Program-made: the position numbers and the translations under genes | The notes under the pieces: model-generated | Databases searched by the model: none | Told to the model about the DNA's origin: nothing | The model's input: only the letters and a program-made list of their open reading frames with translations | Part shown: piece by piece, positions 22,404-31,153 of the stretch | How the letters are laid out: every line of letters begins with the position of its first letter | Position numbering within the stretch: position 1 is the stretch's first letter | DNA from: a virus | Length of the DNA stretch: 37,380 bases | Strand: one strand, 5' to 3' | Virus record (IMG/VR): IMGVR_UViG_3300040781_000495 | Location: 1 to 37,380 of that record

Positions 22404-22897
22404 GAGCAGTGGTATCCATTTTATTGGTGTTGATATTAAGCAGCTGTGGCGCAAGAAAGCCGCGACTGGTTTCAACCGATAGAGTGATTAAAGATAGTGT
22501 TATTGTCACTAAACGTTATGAAACCTATTATGACACGGTAAGCATTGCTGCAGATAGTGTGAAGCTTACCACACCCATAGAAAAGTTAAATGAAACCCCG
22601 ATAACACTTACAAGCCCTAGTGGCAGGTCTCGTGTTTCGCTTTCGCGAAAGGGTAATCAAATCACCGGCACGTCTCATTGCAACGAGCTAGAAGAGCTTG
22701 TTGCCATGCAGCGTGAGATCATCGATAGCCAGCGGTTTAGAATCGATGAATTAAAAGAAGTAAAAGAAGTAACCGTTGACAAAGTGCCATTCTTGTATCA
22801 AGTAGGCATGATCATATCATTAGTGAGCAATTTCTTACTGCTGATTGCAGTGGTTTTTTTGCTCTTTAAATCAAATATTAAAAGACCATTTTTATGA
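22400..22897 (+). CDS. Unimolecular spanin (lipoprotein with C-terminal TM)
   Basis: 165 residues from ATG at 22400 (ATGA overlap with the endolysin stop). MRAVVSILLVLILSSCGARK gives a lipoprotein signal with Cys16 as the lipidated residue. A periplasmic region with a helical part (LEELVAMQREIIDSQRFRID) ends in a membrane helix (135-156, GMIISLVSNFLLLIAVVFLL) and a basic tail. This OM-lipid plus IM-helix plan is that of phage u-spanins (T1 gp11), which fuse the membranes at lysis. An alternative start at 22358 would hide the signal. Confidence 0.8.
   Translation: MRAVVSILLVLILSSCGARKPRLVSTDRVIKDSVIVTKRYETYYDTVSIAADSVKLTTPIEKLNETPITLTSPSGRSRVSLSRKGNQITGTSHCNELEELVAMQREIIDSQRFRIDELKEVKEVTVDKVPFLYQVGMIISLVSNFLLLIAVVFLLFKSNIKRPFL
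22640..22651. repeat. Iterated palindrome, copy 5 (12-bp core)
   Basis: CTTTCGCGAAAG, in the spanin gene, read as LSRK. One flanking base is mutated relative to the longer copies. Confidence 0.9.
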
Positions 22898-23205
22898 GCA
22901 CAAAAAAATATATCACCAGCGATGAGCAAGTGTTTACTAGCAAAAATTACGCTATACTTCATTCCAACACTTTAGGCAATAAACTTGTCAAAGAGATAGG
23001 CGAAGACCAGGAAGCAACAGCAGATCAAACAAAGGTAAAACCATTACTTACCAATGCTAAAGAAATCATCGATTTCATTACTGACTGCGAAGACCTCGAT
23101 TTGATCGAGCAATACAAGCAGGCCGAGCTTGACAAAAACAAGCCTAGAGTGTCGGTATTAGACACCATCGAAGCACGAACTGAAGACATCACCAAAGAAG
23201 CATAA
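22894..23205 (+). CDS. Hypothetical late protein
   Basis: 103 residues, acidic, ending in an EARTEDITKEA tail. It overlaps the spanin by four bases and lies three bases before the sheath gene. The position suggests a head-tail or tail-associated protein; no motif is recognised. Confidence 0.65.
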   Translation: MSTKKYITSDEQVFTSKNYAILHSNTLGNKLVKEIGEDQEATADQTKVKPLLTNAKEIIDFITDCEDLDLIEQYKQAELDKNKPRVSVLDTIEARTEDITKEA

Positions 23206-23208
23206 AAC

Positions 23209-24432
23209 ATGGATCCATTTAACGGAACAACAATAAACAAGCTCGATGGCGGGCTAGGCCGCAAGGCTGCAAATCTTGACAACGTGTCATTGCTTGTCAT
23301 TGAAAGCACAGTGCCTGCTACAGATCTAGCCATAGGCACAGCCAAAGAGGTTATCGACCTTAAAGCCGCAGAGCAGCTAGGCATTAATGCCAGCTTTGAC
23401 GACACCAACAACTTGTTGGCACACCACCACATAAGCGAGGTGTTTAGAATCAATCCAGATGCCAAGCTTTATGTGCTTTTTACTGATGGCGTTACCCGCA
23501 ATGCTACGATAGTCGAGGCGGTGAGAACATTTCCAGACATTAAGCTGATAGCCTATGCAAATCACGTAATTATCACACCTGTAGCTATTGCAACACAAGT
23601 AGCAGATTTTCAAACAAAGGTGGTAGATGTTTTAGCAACAGATAAAATGCTTATAGACGTGGTGATCATCGAGAGCGACATGATAGACGATGCTACCGCT
23701 ATAAGCGCCTACCCAGACTTGCGCGCTCTTGCAGCACCTAATGTGGCTGTGTGTATTGCACAAGACACCACCGTTGCCGCATCTAATGCAGCATTTGCAA
23801 ACTATGCCGCCATAGGTAGTGCCCTGGGCGCATTGAGCAGACGTAGTGTTAATGAAAACTTAGGCTCGGTAGATGTGAACAACAAGCCTGCATATGCAAA
23901 AGGCTTGAATTACTTCTCGCTTACCGATGTGAACACAGGCAGGTGGTTAAACACTTCTCTACAGTCAGGTAGAACTTTTGCATCGCTCACCAATGCAGAG
24001 CGCACAGAGCTGAACGAGAAAGGCTACATCTTTGCGGGCAACTATGCAGGCTTTGTTGGCTTTTACTTTAGCAACAGCCCCGTGTGTACAGCCGCTACCA
24101 GCGACTATGCTTACATTGAAAACAACCGCGTTTGGAACAAAGCAGCAAGAGGCATACGCCAGGCATTATTGCCACGCGTTAAACGCAACTTGCTAAAAGA
24201 CCCAGCCACAGGGTTTATAAAGCAAAGCGAGGTTAAAGAGCTCGAGCAGCTGGCACTCGTTCCTTTACAGGACATGATCACTGCAGAGGAGATAAGCGGT
24301 GCGGTGGTGTACATCAACCCAGCACAATCGCTGGTAGACGAGACGCCGTTGCAGGTGTCTGGTAAAATTCAGTATAACGGCATCATTTTCGAATTTAACT
24401 TCGATCTTGGTGGCACAACATCTATAAGCTAA
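23209..24432 (+). CDS. Tail sheath protein (DUF2586-like)
   Basis: 407 residues. The start (NKLDGGLGRKAANLDNVSLL) and the central part (LFTDGVTRNATIVEAV, then TGRWLNTSLQSGRTFASLTN) fit the DUF2586 contractile sheath family of Bacteroidota Mu-like phages. This makes the virion a myovirus. Its stop overlaps the tube gene start. Confidence 0.85.
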   Translation: MDPFNGTTINKLDGGLGRKAANLDNVSLLVIESTVPATDLAIGTAKEVIDLKAAEQLGINASFDDTNNLLAHHHISEVFRINPDAKLYVLFTDGVTRNATIVEAVRTFPDIKLIAYANHVIITPVAIATQVADFQTKVVDVLATDKMLIDVVIIESDMIDDATAISAYPDLRALAAPNVAVCIAQDTTVAASNAAFANYAAIGSALGALSRRSVNENLGSVDVNNKPAYAKGLNYFSLTDVNTGRWLNTSLQSGRTFASLTNAERTELNEKGYIFAGNYAGFVGFYFSNSPVCTAATSDYAYIENNRVWNKAARGIRQALLPRVKRNLLKDPATGFIKQSEVKELEQLALVPLQDMITAEEISGAVVYINPAQSLVDETPLQVSGKIQYNGIIFEFNFDLGGTTSIS

Positions 24433-24860
24433 TGAGCACAGTAATCGTAAATAGCCTCGGCCAGATAGCCGGGTGGAACAATGTAACCGTGCGCGCTTTA
24501 GGGCGTGACTTTGTAGGCGTGTCCCGCGTGCAATATGGCGAGACCTATGAAGATGAGAACCTTTATGGCGCTGGCGACTATCCAATAGGCCATGGTAGAG
24601 GCAACGCGCTACCTACCGCAGCAATAGACTTGTATGAAGAAGAAGTACAGAAACTGCGAGAGCTATTGCCAGCTGGCAAGAGGCTGCGCGACATCGACCC
24701 TTTTCAAATCATTGTGACCTACCAGTACAAGGAGCGCACGGTGACAGACGTCATTATGGGCTGCCGTTTTACTGGGGCTAGTAAAGAAATCACACAAGGG
24801 CAAAAAGGTATCATTACCTCTTTCCCGCTATTGTGTACAGAAATAAGAGAAAACGTATAA
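24432..24860 (+). CDS. Tail tube protein
   Basis: 142 residues directly after the sheath, the standard tube position. Beta-rich, with a long middle loop (HGRGNALPTAAIDLYEEEVQ) and a strand pair ending FTGASKEITQGQKGIITSF. The family call rests mainly on synteny and size. Confidence 0.75.
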   Translation: MSTVIVNSLGQIAGWNNVTVRALGRDFVGVSRVQYGETYEDENLYGAGDYPIGHGRGNALPTAAIDLYEEEVQKLRELLPAGKRLRDIDPFQIIVTYQYKERTVTDVIMGCRFTGASKEITQGQKGIITSFPLLCTEIRENV

Positions 24861-24863
24861 CAC

Positions 24864-25205
24864 ATGGAAACTACAACAAAAAGCGAGTACATAGGAAAAG
24901 CCACTAGCGATCAAATCGCGGTGTGGAAAAATAAGCACGGCAACGTGTTTGCCTTTGAGCAGGCAGATAAGAAAGACGAAAATAAGGTACACCTTACCTA
25001 CGTCAAAAAGCCTAGCCTGCCCCAGGTGCAGAATGCGTTTAGATTTCTAAATGAGGACCCTATAAAGTCAGGGTTGATGTTATTGAGCGATTGCCGTTTA
25101 GGTGGTAGCGAGGTAACAGTAAACGACGACGAGTACAAGCTGGGCATTGCTAACAAAATGATCGGCTTGTTCAAGCCTGTGGTTGCAGACCTAAAGGAAG
25201 TTTAA
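24864..25205 (+). CDS. Tail assembly chaperone, short form (gpG-like)
   Basis: 113 residues, between tube and tape measure, where lambda gpG and its relatives sit. It carries a helical C-terminal half (KMIGLFKPVVADLKEV). A -1 frame stays open beyond its stop and ends at the tape measure start, so a longer G-T form is expected (next entry). Confidence 0.75.
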   Translation: METTTKSEYIGKATSDQIAVWKNKHGNVFAFEQADKKDENKVHLTYVKKPSLPQVQNAFRFLNEDPIKSGLMLLSDCRLGGSEVTVNDDEYKLGIANKMIGLFKPVVADLKEV

Positions 25206-25408
25206 GCGCTGCTCAGTTAAAGGGTGACGAGCTCGACGTAGAGCTGCGTAAAGGAAACGCGCTCATAAGAAGCGCGTTTCCTTTTTTAGACCCTGAGCAA
25301 ATGGACACACATACCTGGTCACATCGCTATCACGAGGCGATGTACATTGAGGAGCGCAGAATAAAAGAATTATTAATCACACTACAAGCCCTAAAGGCAC
25401 CACAATAG
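25154..25408 (+). CDS. -1 frame extension of the tail chaperone (gpT-like)
   Basis: In the -1 frame the sequence is open from 25154 to TAG at 25406-25408, immediately before the tape measure ATG at 25409. If ribosomes slip near CCTAAAG (25190-25196) the fused protein has about 111 + 70 residues, with a protein-like tail ending IKELLITLQALKAPQ. Canonical XXXYYYZ is absent: the A-site AAG to AAA step pairs well, the P-site CTA to CCT step does not. A separate small gene from ATG 25301 (35 codons) is the alternative. Confidence 0.65.
   Translation, partial: QNDRLVQACGCRPKGSLSAAQLKGDELDVELRKGNALIRSAFPFLDPEQMDTHTWSHRYHEAMYIEERRIKELLITLQALKAPQ
25250..25287 (+). other. 14-bp hairpin inside the chaperone extension
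   Basis: AAAGGAAACGCGCT (25250-25263), 7-nt loop, AGCGCGTTTCCTTT (25271-25284), then T's to 25287. It looks like a terminator but lies inside coding sequence, about 54 nt after the putative slip site. It may pause ribosomes or limit downstream transcription. Confidence 0.7.
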
Positions 25409-27232
25409 ATGTCACAACAGAAGTCAGAATGGATATTGGAGCTCAAAGACCTCATGTCAAAAAAGGTCGAGGGCATCGATGACGAGGTCTTAAAGTTGCA
25501 AAAAGACTTTAAGAAGATGCTTGATGAGATTGAGACGCCCAAAACAGGCGGTCTTGATGACATAGGTTTAAGTGCAAAAGAAGCGGGTAGGGAGATAAGC
25601 AATGCCAGTAGTGAAGTAGCAGAATTATACGGGGCACTGCTTTCTGGTAACGCTGCAGGAGCTGCCAGTGCGATAAGCGGGCTCGCTAGTAACTTTGGTA
25701 ATTTAACCAAGGCCGCATGGGCTTTTATAGCCACGCCCATAGGGGCTGCTATTGCTGCACTGGCGGCCATAGGACTAGCCACTAAGGAATGGGTAGAATT
25801 TAATCAAGAAGCCAAAGAGGCTAACATCTTAGTAAAAGCCATTACCAATGACCAGGACAGCGCATTGAGCGGTTTGCGTGTGCGCGCTATGGCGCTGCAA
25901 GACACCTTTGGAGGTGACTGGCAAGACCATTTAAGACAAGTTACCAGCTTGCAAAAAGGTTTTGGTATCAGCAGTCAAGAAGCCTTTGACGTTTACACCC
26001 GAGGCATGGTAGAAGGTGGCCGTGCAAACGACGAGTTTAAAAGCTCGATAAACGAGTACCCAAAGCTATTTGAAAAGTATGGCTTTAGTGCGCAGGAGTT
26101 TGTAAACGTCATTAACGACTCGCAAGCCGCGGGCGTGTGGTCTGACAAGCTACCAGATGCCCTGAAGGAGTTTGGTTTATCTATTGAGGAACAAACACAA
26201 GGCTCGCGCGATGCCTTAGAAAATGCCTTTGGTAAGAAGTTTACCGACGGGCTGTTTAAAAATGTGCGTGAAGGCTCTATCACGGTGCGTGAGGCCTTAA
26301 AAATGGTAGGCGCTGAAGCAGACAAAACCAGCCTGAACCAGCAGCAACAAGCCCAGCTTACCGCAGACTTGTTTAGAGGTGCGGGTGAAGATGCTGGTGG
26401 CTTTGCCACAGTTATGGGCATTTTTGGAAGCGCTACGAGTGAGGCTGAGAGAGAATTAAGTCGCTTAGAACAAAAGCTTAGCGATGTAGCTGATAGGAAT
26501 GAGCGTCTTAGAATTGCGCAAAAAGAGGCTTTGGAAAGCGAAACTTATAAGGTTTTTGCGGAGGAAGTTTCTGCTGTGTGGGATGAGATTAAAATATGGT
26601 GGTATAATTTACTTACTGGTTTTCAAGATGGTATATTGACAATCTCTGATAGTGCTAGGGATTTATTAGCAGGTTTTAAAGGAATGTTTTCTGAAGCGAT
26701 TAGCTCTATATTTTCAGATTTTATTGCCTTAAAAAATGAAATAGGCGATGTGATTAATGCCTTTATGGAAGCTGGTAACGTTTGGGATGCGTTTAAAAAC
26801 GATGGATTTAGCGCAGGTGTTGAAGCGGCTAAAGCCTGGGCAAAAAACATTAAAGACGAGGTAGCAGATGTAGGCGATGTGGAGGCAGATCGTGCTGGTC
26901 GCATGGGTGATGCCTTTATGCAAGGTGTCGTTGATCAACAACTTTCAAAGGAAGCAAACAAGCTACTTTTTATAGAAGAATATGATGCACAAAATAAAGC
27001 AGAGGAAGAAGGGAAAAAAGGAAAATCTTTACTGGGCGGTGATGGCAGCAACACCACACCCCTAGGTATAGGCGGTAATGGTGGCGGTGGGCGTGTGATT
27101 AACATGACGCTAGACATCAAGAATTACTTTAACACGGGCGATAGCAAGCGTGCAGACGTTACCCGCATGGCAGACGAGATCATAGGTGTAGTAGTAGATA
27201 GATTAAGAGACAGCGCAATATCAATAGCATAA
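25409..27232 (+). CDS. Tail tape measure protein
   Basis: 607 residues, the longest late protein after the portal fusion. N-terminal coiled coil (about 10-50), hydrophobic Gly/Ala segments (GAIASAI... type, around 75-130), TMP-type repeats (EEQTQGSRDALENAFGKKF), further hydrophobic stretches (about 400-480), and a glycine-rich linker (GIGGNGGGGRV) before the C-terminal helix. At about 0.15 nm per residue this suggests a tail near 90 nm. Starts right at the stop of the chaperone extension. Confidence 0.85.
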   Translation: MSQQKSEWILELKDLMSKKVEGIDDEVLKLQKDFKKMLDEIETPKTGGLDDIGLSAKEAGREISNASSEVAELYGALLSGNAAGAASAISGLASNFGNLTKAAWAFIATPIGAAIAALAAIGLATKEWVEFNQEAKEANILVKAITNDQDSALSGLRVRAMALQDTFGGDWQDHLRQVTSLQKGFGISSQEAFDVYTRGMVEGGRANDEFKSSINEYPKLFEKYGFSAQEFVNVINDSQAAGVWSDKLPDALKEFGLSIEEQTQGSRDALENAFGKKFTDGLFKNVREGSITVREALKMVGAEADKTSLNQQQQAQLTADLFRGAGEDAGGFATVMGIFGSATSEAERELSRLEQKLSDVADRNERLRIAQKEALESETYKVFAEEVSAVWDEIKIWWYNLLTGFQDGILTISDSARDLLAGFKGMFSEAISSIFSDFIALKNEIGDVINAFMEAGNVWDAFKNDGFSAGVEAAKAWAKNIKDEVADVGDVEADRAGRMGDAFMQGVVDQQLSKEANKLLFIEEYDAQNKAEEEGKKGKSLLGGDGSNTTPLGIGGNGGGGRVINMTLDIKNYFNTGDSKRADVTRMADEIIGVVVDRLRDSAISIA

Positions 27233-27765
27233 TGAATTACCAAATCAGCACATCGCAAAGCGAACTTTTTGACAGCACCGGCGAGGCGCGTTACTCTCGT
27301 TATGGCCGCCCGGTGCAGTTTGCTATCACCTTTGAGGCTGGTAACTACCTGGTATATGATGATCAGGGTACGCTTTCGCGAAAGCGATATAACAGTTTCT
27401 TATTGCCACTTACCGCTATATTAAGCGTGCGCAAGCCAAAAAGACGTACAAGAGTGCTAGAAATCACTGAGCAGTATTTGCCAACCAGCTTTATCATAGA
27501 CATCACCGGGGAATGTTACAACGACCCCGACAGAACCGAAGACCCAAGCGCCCATGAACAAAAGCGCAGGCTCATGCTGTGGGACCGCATTGCAGACACT
27601 ATTCTGGTAAGCGGTAAGGGCTTTGAAGACCTAGACATTACCGAGCTAGAAATTACAGATATCGCATTTACACAGCTACCGGGTAAGCCCGACCGCATTC
27701 CCTTTGCCATACGTGCAGAGTCGCACATACCATTTGAAATTAAAACAGGCACAGGCAATGGTTAA
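27232..27765 (+). CDS. Tail/baseplate protein, DUF6046-like
   Basis: 177 residues after the tape measure. Strand-rich with a conserved LPTSFIIDITGECYNDP core and an SAHEQKRRLMLWDRIADTIL helix, similar to DUF6046 proteins in Bacteroidota phages. It may be a distal tail or hub partner. Palindrome copy 6 reads LSRK in it. It overlaps the hub gene by eight bases. Confidence 0.55.
   Translation: MNYQISTSQSELFDSTGEARYSRYGRPVQFAITFEAGNYLVYDDQGTLSRKRYNSFLLPLTAILSVRKPKRRTRVLEITEQYLPTSFIIDITGECYNDPDRTEDPSAHEQKRRLMLWDRIADTILVSGKGFEDLDITELEITDIAFTQLPGKPDRIPFAIRAESHIPFEIKTGTGNG
27371..27386. repeat. Iterated palindrome, copy 6 (16 bp)
   Basis: CGCTTTCGCGAAAGCG in the DUF6046-like gene, read as LSRK. A decayed relative, 13 of 16 matches, lies at 27885-27900. 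Confidence 0.95.
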
Positions 27766-28723
27766 GAGTATGAACGCACATATCACCATTACTGCAGCAG
27801 GGCGCGACCCGCTCATCATTACCATGCCCGACAGCGTGGTGATAGAAAGCAGCTGGCGCATGCTTACGGATAAGGCTACCATAACGCTTGCGCGAAAGTC
27901 GCTACTCAAAGAGAATGAGCGCGTGCGCGACATCTTCCCGGTAGGTGCTGGAGTAGTGATTAAGCTAGGTTTTAACATGCAATTTACGACGGAATTTGTG
28001 GGCTATGTAACCAATGTAAGTGACGAGCTGCCACTCACAATCACCTGTGAAGACGAGATGTGGAAGTTGAAGACCGTGCCCGTGCATCTCGCCACCAGGA
28101 AACAAACCTATTTGCCTGACTTTATTGCCAGCATTACCAGCGTGCCTATTAAAGCCGTAGCGCCTTATACCATAGGTGCCGTGCGATTTAACGACACCAC
28201 CGTTGCCAAAGTGCTGGAGTACTTTCAGGAAAAGTTAAAGCTTTACAGCTATTTTGACAACGGCCAGCTGGTTGTGGGCGAAGTCTATGCAGACGATGCA
28301 GGCGTGCCACCAATAACAATAAATCTAGACCTTGCTACCAACAGCAGCCTAAAGTTTGAGGACCGCGAGAAAACACCCGTTAAGTTAACAGCCGTAAGCA
28401 CACTGAGCAATGGTAGTAAAATTCAAGTTACCGTAGGAGATGAAAACGGCATCGAGCAACGCACGGCACATTATAACATCACCAGTAAGAGCGAGCTGGA
28501 GAAACTCGCCCAAGAAGACCTGCGCAAATACAGCCGCAGCCGCTATGTAGGTAGTTTTGAAACCTACCAAGATGTTGTGGTGCGCCACGGCTATAAAGTG
28601 AAGCTAACCAGCGATCTCTACCCAGAGCGCGCTGGCTTGTATTATTGCGATAAAACCACGGTGCGATTTGACAGCACACCACAGAACCGCCGCGAGATAG
28701 GCCTAGATGAATTGGTACAATGA
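27758..28723 (+). CDS. Baseplate hub protein (gpD/gp44-like)
   Basis: 321 residues from ATG 27758 (MVKSMNAHITI); an upstream in-frame ATG at 27704 overlaps the prior gene too far. Two barrel-like halves with a late-control-D-like plan: ITLARKSLL ... VGYVTNVSDELPLTITCED early, then a helical YFQEKLKLYSYFDNG middle. It would form the hub that carries the spike encoded next (four-base overlap). Family inferred from synteny and fold pattern. Confidence 0.65.
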   Translation: MVKSMNAHITITAAGRDPLIITMPDSVVIESSWRMLTDKATITLARKSLLKENERVRDIFPVGAGVVIKLGFNMQFTTEFVGYVTNVSDELPLTITCEDEMWKLKTVPVHLATRKQTYLPDFIASITSVPIKAVAPYTIGAVRFNDTTVAKVLEYFQEKLKLYSYFDNGQLVVGEVYADDAGVPPITINLDLATNSSLKFEDREKTPVKLTAVSTLSNGSKIQVTVGDENGIEQRTAHYNITSKSELEKLAQEDLRKYSRSRYVGSFETYQDVVVRHGYKVKLTSDLYPERAGLYYCDKTTVRFDSTPQNRREIGLDELVQ

Positions 28724-29286
28724 TAGAAGAAAGAGGCAATAACATAGATGTGTTTAAAACACTATTGAAAGAAGGCAACGAGGCAGCAGTGCCTATGACC
28801 TTACGGCGCGTGAAAGTTAGCGCTGTAGACTGGGAAGCCAAAACCATGGATGCGATAGATCTGGTGGATGATCTAGAACATTATGACATACGCCTGGGCA
28901 TGGGTGCGATTTTTATAAGACCAGCCATAGATACCTTGTGTTTGATCGCATTGATAGGTAAAGAAGTGGTAGACACCATTCTGATAGCTGCAGCCGAGAT
29001 TGAGCAAATAGAGATTACCGATAAAACAGGGTTTAAAGTCGATTTAAACGAGGGTAAAATGACTATTAATGGCGATGCCTTTGGCGGTATAGTCAATGCC
29101 AAAGAGCTAAAGCAGCAAGTCGATAAGAACACCGCGCTGTTACAACGCATGCAGCAAGTTTTTAGCGCATGGACACCCGTGCCAAGTGACGGTGGAGCAG
29201 CATTAAAGGCGCAAGTAACACAATTTACCAGCATGCCCCGTGCAGATTTGAGTAACATAGAAAACAAGAACATAAGCCATGGCTAA
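28720..29286 (+). CDS. Baseplate spike protein (gpV/gp45-like)
   Basis: 188 residues: an OB-fold-like N-terminal half (VPMTLRRVKVSAVDWEAKTM) and repeated short strands (TGFKVDLNEGKMTINGDAFG) typical of spike needles. It is preceded by the hub and followed by a wedge-like protein, as in other contractile phages. C-terminus ends in SHG, possibly at the tip. Confidence 0.7.
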   Translation: MIEERGNNIDVFKTLLKEGNEAAVPMTLRRVKVSAVDWEAKTMDAIDLVDDLEHYDIRLGMGAIFIRPAIDTLCLIALIGKEVVDTILIAAAEIEQIEITDKTGFKVDLNEGKMTINGDAFGGIVNAKELKQQVDKNTALLQRMQQVFSAWTPVPSDGGAALKAQVTQFTSMPRADLSNIENKNISHG

Positions 29287-29557
29287 CACAGACTACCTTA
29301 TAGATGAAGACGGCAACTACCTGATAGAAAATGGGGACTTTGTTGTAGGCCCTAGTGAGCTGCAAGAGGTGGGCGAGATACTCGAAGGCCACCCTGGCGA
29401 ATTTAAAGAGGACCCAATAATAGGCGCTGCGCTTACCACGATGTTAAAGAGCAAGTATGACGCACAACGCGTGCGGCAGCACATTAAGAAACACCTAGCC
29501 CGCGATGGCAAGGACTATGAAGATTACAAGAATAACATAAGATTAAACGAGAATTAA
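29279..29557 (+). CDS. Baseplate wedge protein (gp46-like, small)
   Basis: 92 residues. The segment LEGHPGEFKEDPIIGAALTT matches short baseplate proteins (gp46/W-like) that follow the spike in Mu-type phages. It overlaps the spike gene by eight bases and the next by one. Moderate support. Confidence 0.6.
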   Translation: MANTDYLIDEDGNYLIENGDFVVGPSELQEVGEILEGHPGEFKEDPIIGAALTTMLKSKYDAQRVRQHIKKHLARDGKDYEDYKNNIRLNEN

Positions 29558-29997
29558 TGATGGAGCTGTTAAAAGACCACATAGGCGAAGCTGTGATACT
29601 GCTAGTAGGCGGGATAGTCACCTTTTTGCAAAACATGAAATCAAAGCGCGACCTAAAAGATCTGGACAAACAGCTGGAATTAAAAGATGCGGAGCTCGCC
29701 AAGTTAAAGCTAGACAATGGTGATCAGATCATGGAGCAGTACCGCAAGGCGCTAGATGATCTAGAAAATAGATATGAGAAAAGACACCAGCACCTAGAAG
29801 AAGACTATAAGCGCAGGCTAGAAGATATAAAAGAAGATTATGAACGCCGCATTGCATCTATTAAAGAGCAAAACGAAGATAGGTATAGAACCATGCAGCG
29901 GATGATAGATGGAATGAAAAGGCAAATAGATAACTGGAAGGAAAAATATAACATGCTAAAAGCGGAGTTTGACTCCTATAGAAAAAAACACGCATGA
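29557..29997 (+). CDS. Membrane-anchored coiled-coil protein
   Basis: 146 residues: one membrane helix (EAVILLVGGIVTFLQ, about 11-25) and then about 110 residues of charged coiled coil rich in Lys/Glu/Arg heptads (EDYKRRLEDIKEDYERRI). Within the baseplate block but unlike a baseplate part. It could be a holin-like or superinfection-exclusion membrane protein; undecided. Confidence 0.55.
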   Translation: MMELLKDHIGEAVILLVGGIVTFLQNMKSKRDLKDLDKQLELKDAELAKLKLDNGDQIMEQYRKALDDLENRYEKRHQHLEEDYKRRLEDIKEDYERRIASIKEQNEDRYRTMQRMIDGMKRQIDNWKEKYNMLKAEFDSYRKKHA

Positions 29998-30479
29998 CAC
30001 TAGAGGAAGAGCAAACATGGCTAGACATCGCGCTAGCCCAATATGGTAACGTGGCAACAGCCGTGCAGCTGTCTATTTCTAACCAGCAATCACTGAGCGA
30101 CACACTCGCTGCAGGTAGTGAGGTGGTAACGATAGAAAGCAGCTATAACGTGCCTGTATTTGCCACCTACCAGCAATCTATCAAAGAGTCAATGGTTATT
30201 GTACAAGATAATCAGTCTTTGCTAGATGTAAGCATGCAAGTAGCAGGTGATGCGCGACAGGCAATAGCCATTGCATTGTTAAATGACCAAGCTCTTACAC
30301 AGCCGCTTGATGCAGGCGCAGAATTAAAAACTGCCGTTGGTTTGATTGCAAGAGATGTGATTCTTACCTATGGTCGCACAGGCTATGTGCCTGCAACAGG
30401 TTTTACACCAGCGATAGGAGAAAATAATATTGATGGCGTCTATGTGCTAGGCGTTTTTGAACCAAACATATATGAATAA
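29994..30479 (+). CDS. LysM-like duplicated tail protein
   Basis: 161 residues with two related repeats: TWLDIALAQYGNVATAVQLS continuing to LAAGSEV (about 8-44), and SLLDVSMQVAGDARQAIAIA continuing to LDAGAEL (about 74-110). The spacing fits a LysM/tail-X-type domain that can bind peptidoglycan or the hub. It overlaps the previous gene by four bases. Function is inferred. Confidence 0.6.
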   Translation: MTLEEEQTWLDIALAQYGNVATAVQLSISNQQSLSDTLAAGSEVVTIESSYNVPVFATYQQSIKESMVIVQDNQSLLDVSMQVAGDARQAIAIALLNDQALTQPLDAGAELKTAVGLIARDVILTYGRTGYVPATGFTPAIGENNIDGVYVLGVFEPNIYE

Positions 30480-31153
30480 TGGCAGTAACTAGAAGATTAA
30501 TAAAAGGCTCGCCCCTCACCGCACAAGAGCACGACGACAATGTCGATGCCTTTGACCGCTATAAAGGCGTACATGTAGATCTCGCCGCCCTAAACACCGC
30601 CGCACCCACACCTCTAAACGGCTGGTGGGCACTGCGCGCAGATGGCGTGGTGCGGTTTTATGCCTTTGAGGGCGTGTGGCGTGAGGAGTTGCTGGTAGGT
30701 GATTTAGAAATAATAGACAATCAGGTAGTTGAAGCTCCAGGGGGTATACTTAAATCTATTAACATAGGTAAGCTCGCTGGTTATAAGGCGATGGAGTTTC
30801 ATGTGGCATTTCAAAAAGACCACGCCTTTTCCTGCTCTATGAATATTACCCTTAGAAATAGTGGGGATAATAGCATCGTGACATTTGTGAGCAACAACAC
30901 CATTTCTACCTCTGCAAGATTTGCACCATTTACACAATTTCACATCAGTATAGATGCGGCAAATCTTGTTATAAGACGCGGAGGATTTGCAAACAATGAT
31001 TTAAGTGCCACCGGTGTAACTTCTACTTCTGGAGCTTTCCCTATAACCTTAACAGATGACTATTTTTTTGAAGTTAAAGTAAACAATGGGGCAACGGACC
31101 CTGTAGCAAACCCTGTGCGCATATATCTTGTACAATTAAAATTAAAGCGATGA
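30479..31153 (+). CDS. Tail fibre or baseplate-associated protein
   Basis: 224 residues. A short N-terminal helix (SPLTAQEHDDNVDAFDRY) typical of fibre/baseplate attachment, then beta-rich sequence with many Asn, Ser and Thr (MNITLRNSGDNSIVTFVSNN). It overlaps its neighbours by one and four bases. Reading as receptor-binding or fibre protein is plausible. Confidence 0.6.
   Translation: MAVTRRLIKGSPLTAQEHDDNVDAFDRYKGVHVDLAALNTAAPTPLNGWWALRADGVVRFYAFEGVWREELLVGDLEIIDNQVVEAPGGILKSINIGKLAGYKAMEFHVAFQKDHAFSCSMNITLRNSGDNSIVTFVSNNTISTSARFAPFTQFHISIDAANLVIRRGGFANNDLSATGVTSTSGAFPITLTDDYFFEVKVNNGATDPVANPVRIYLVQLKLKR

Noticed and set aside
25301-25408. Independent 35-codon gene before the tape measure
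   Set aside because: Protein-like sequence continues upstream of this ATG in the same frame, so a frameshift extension explains it better.
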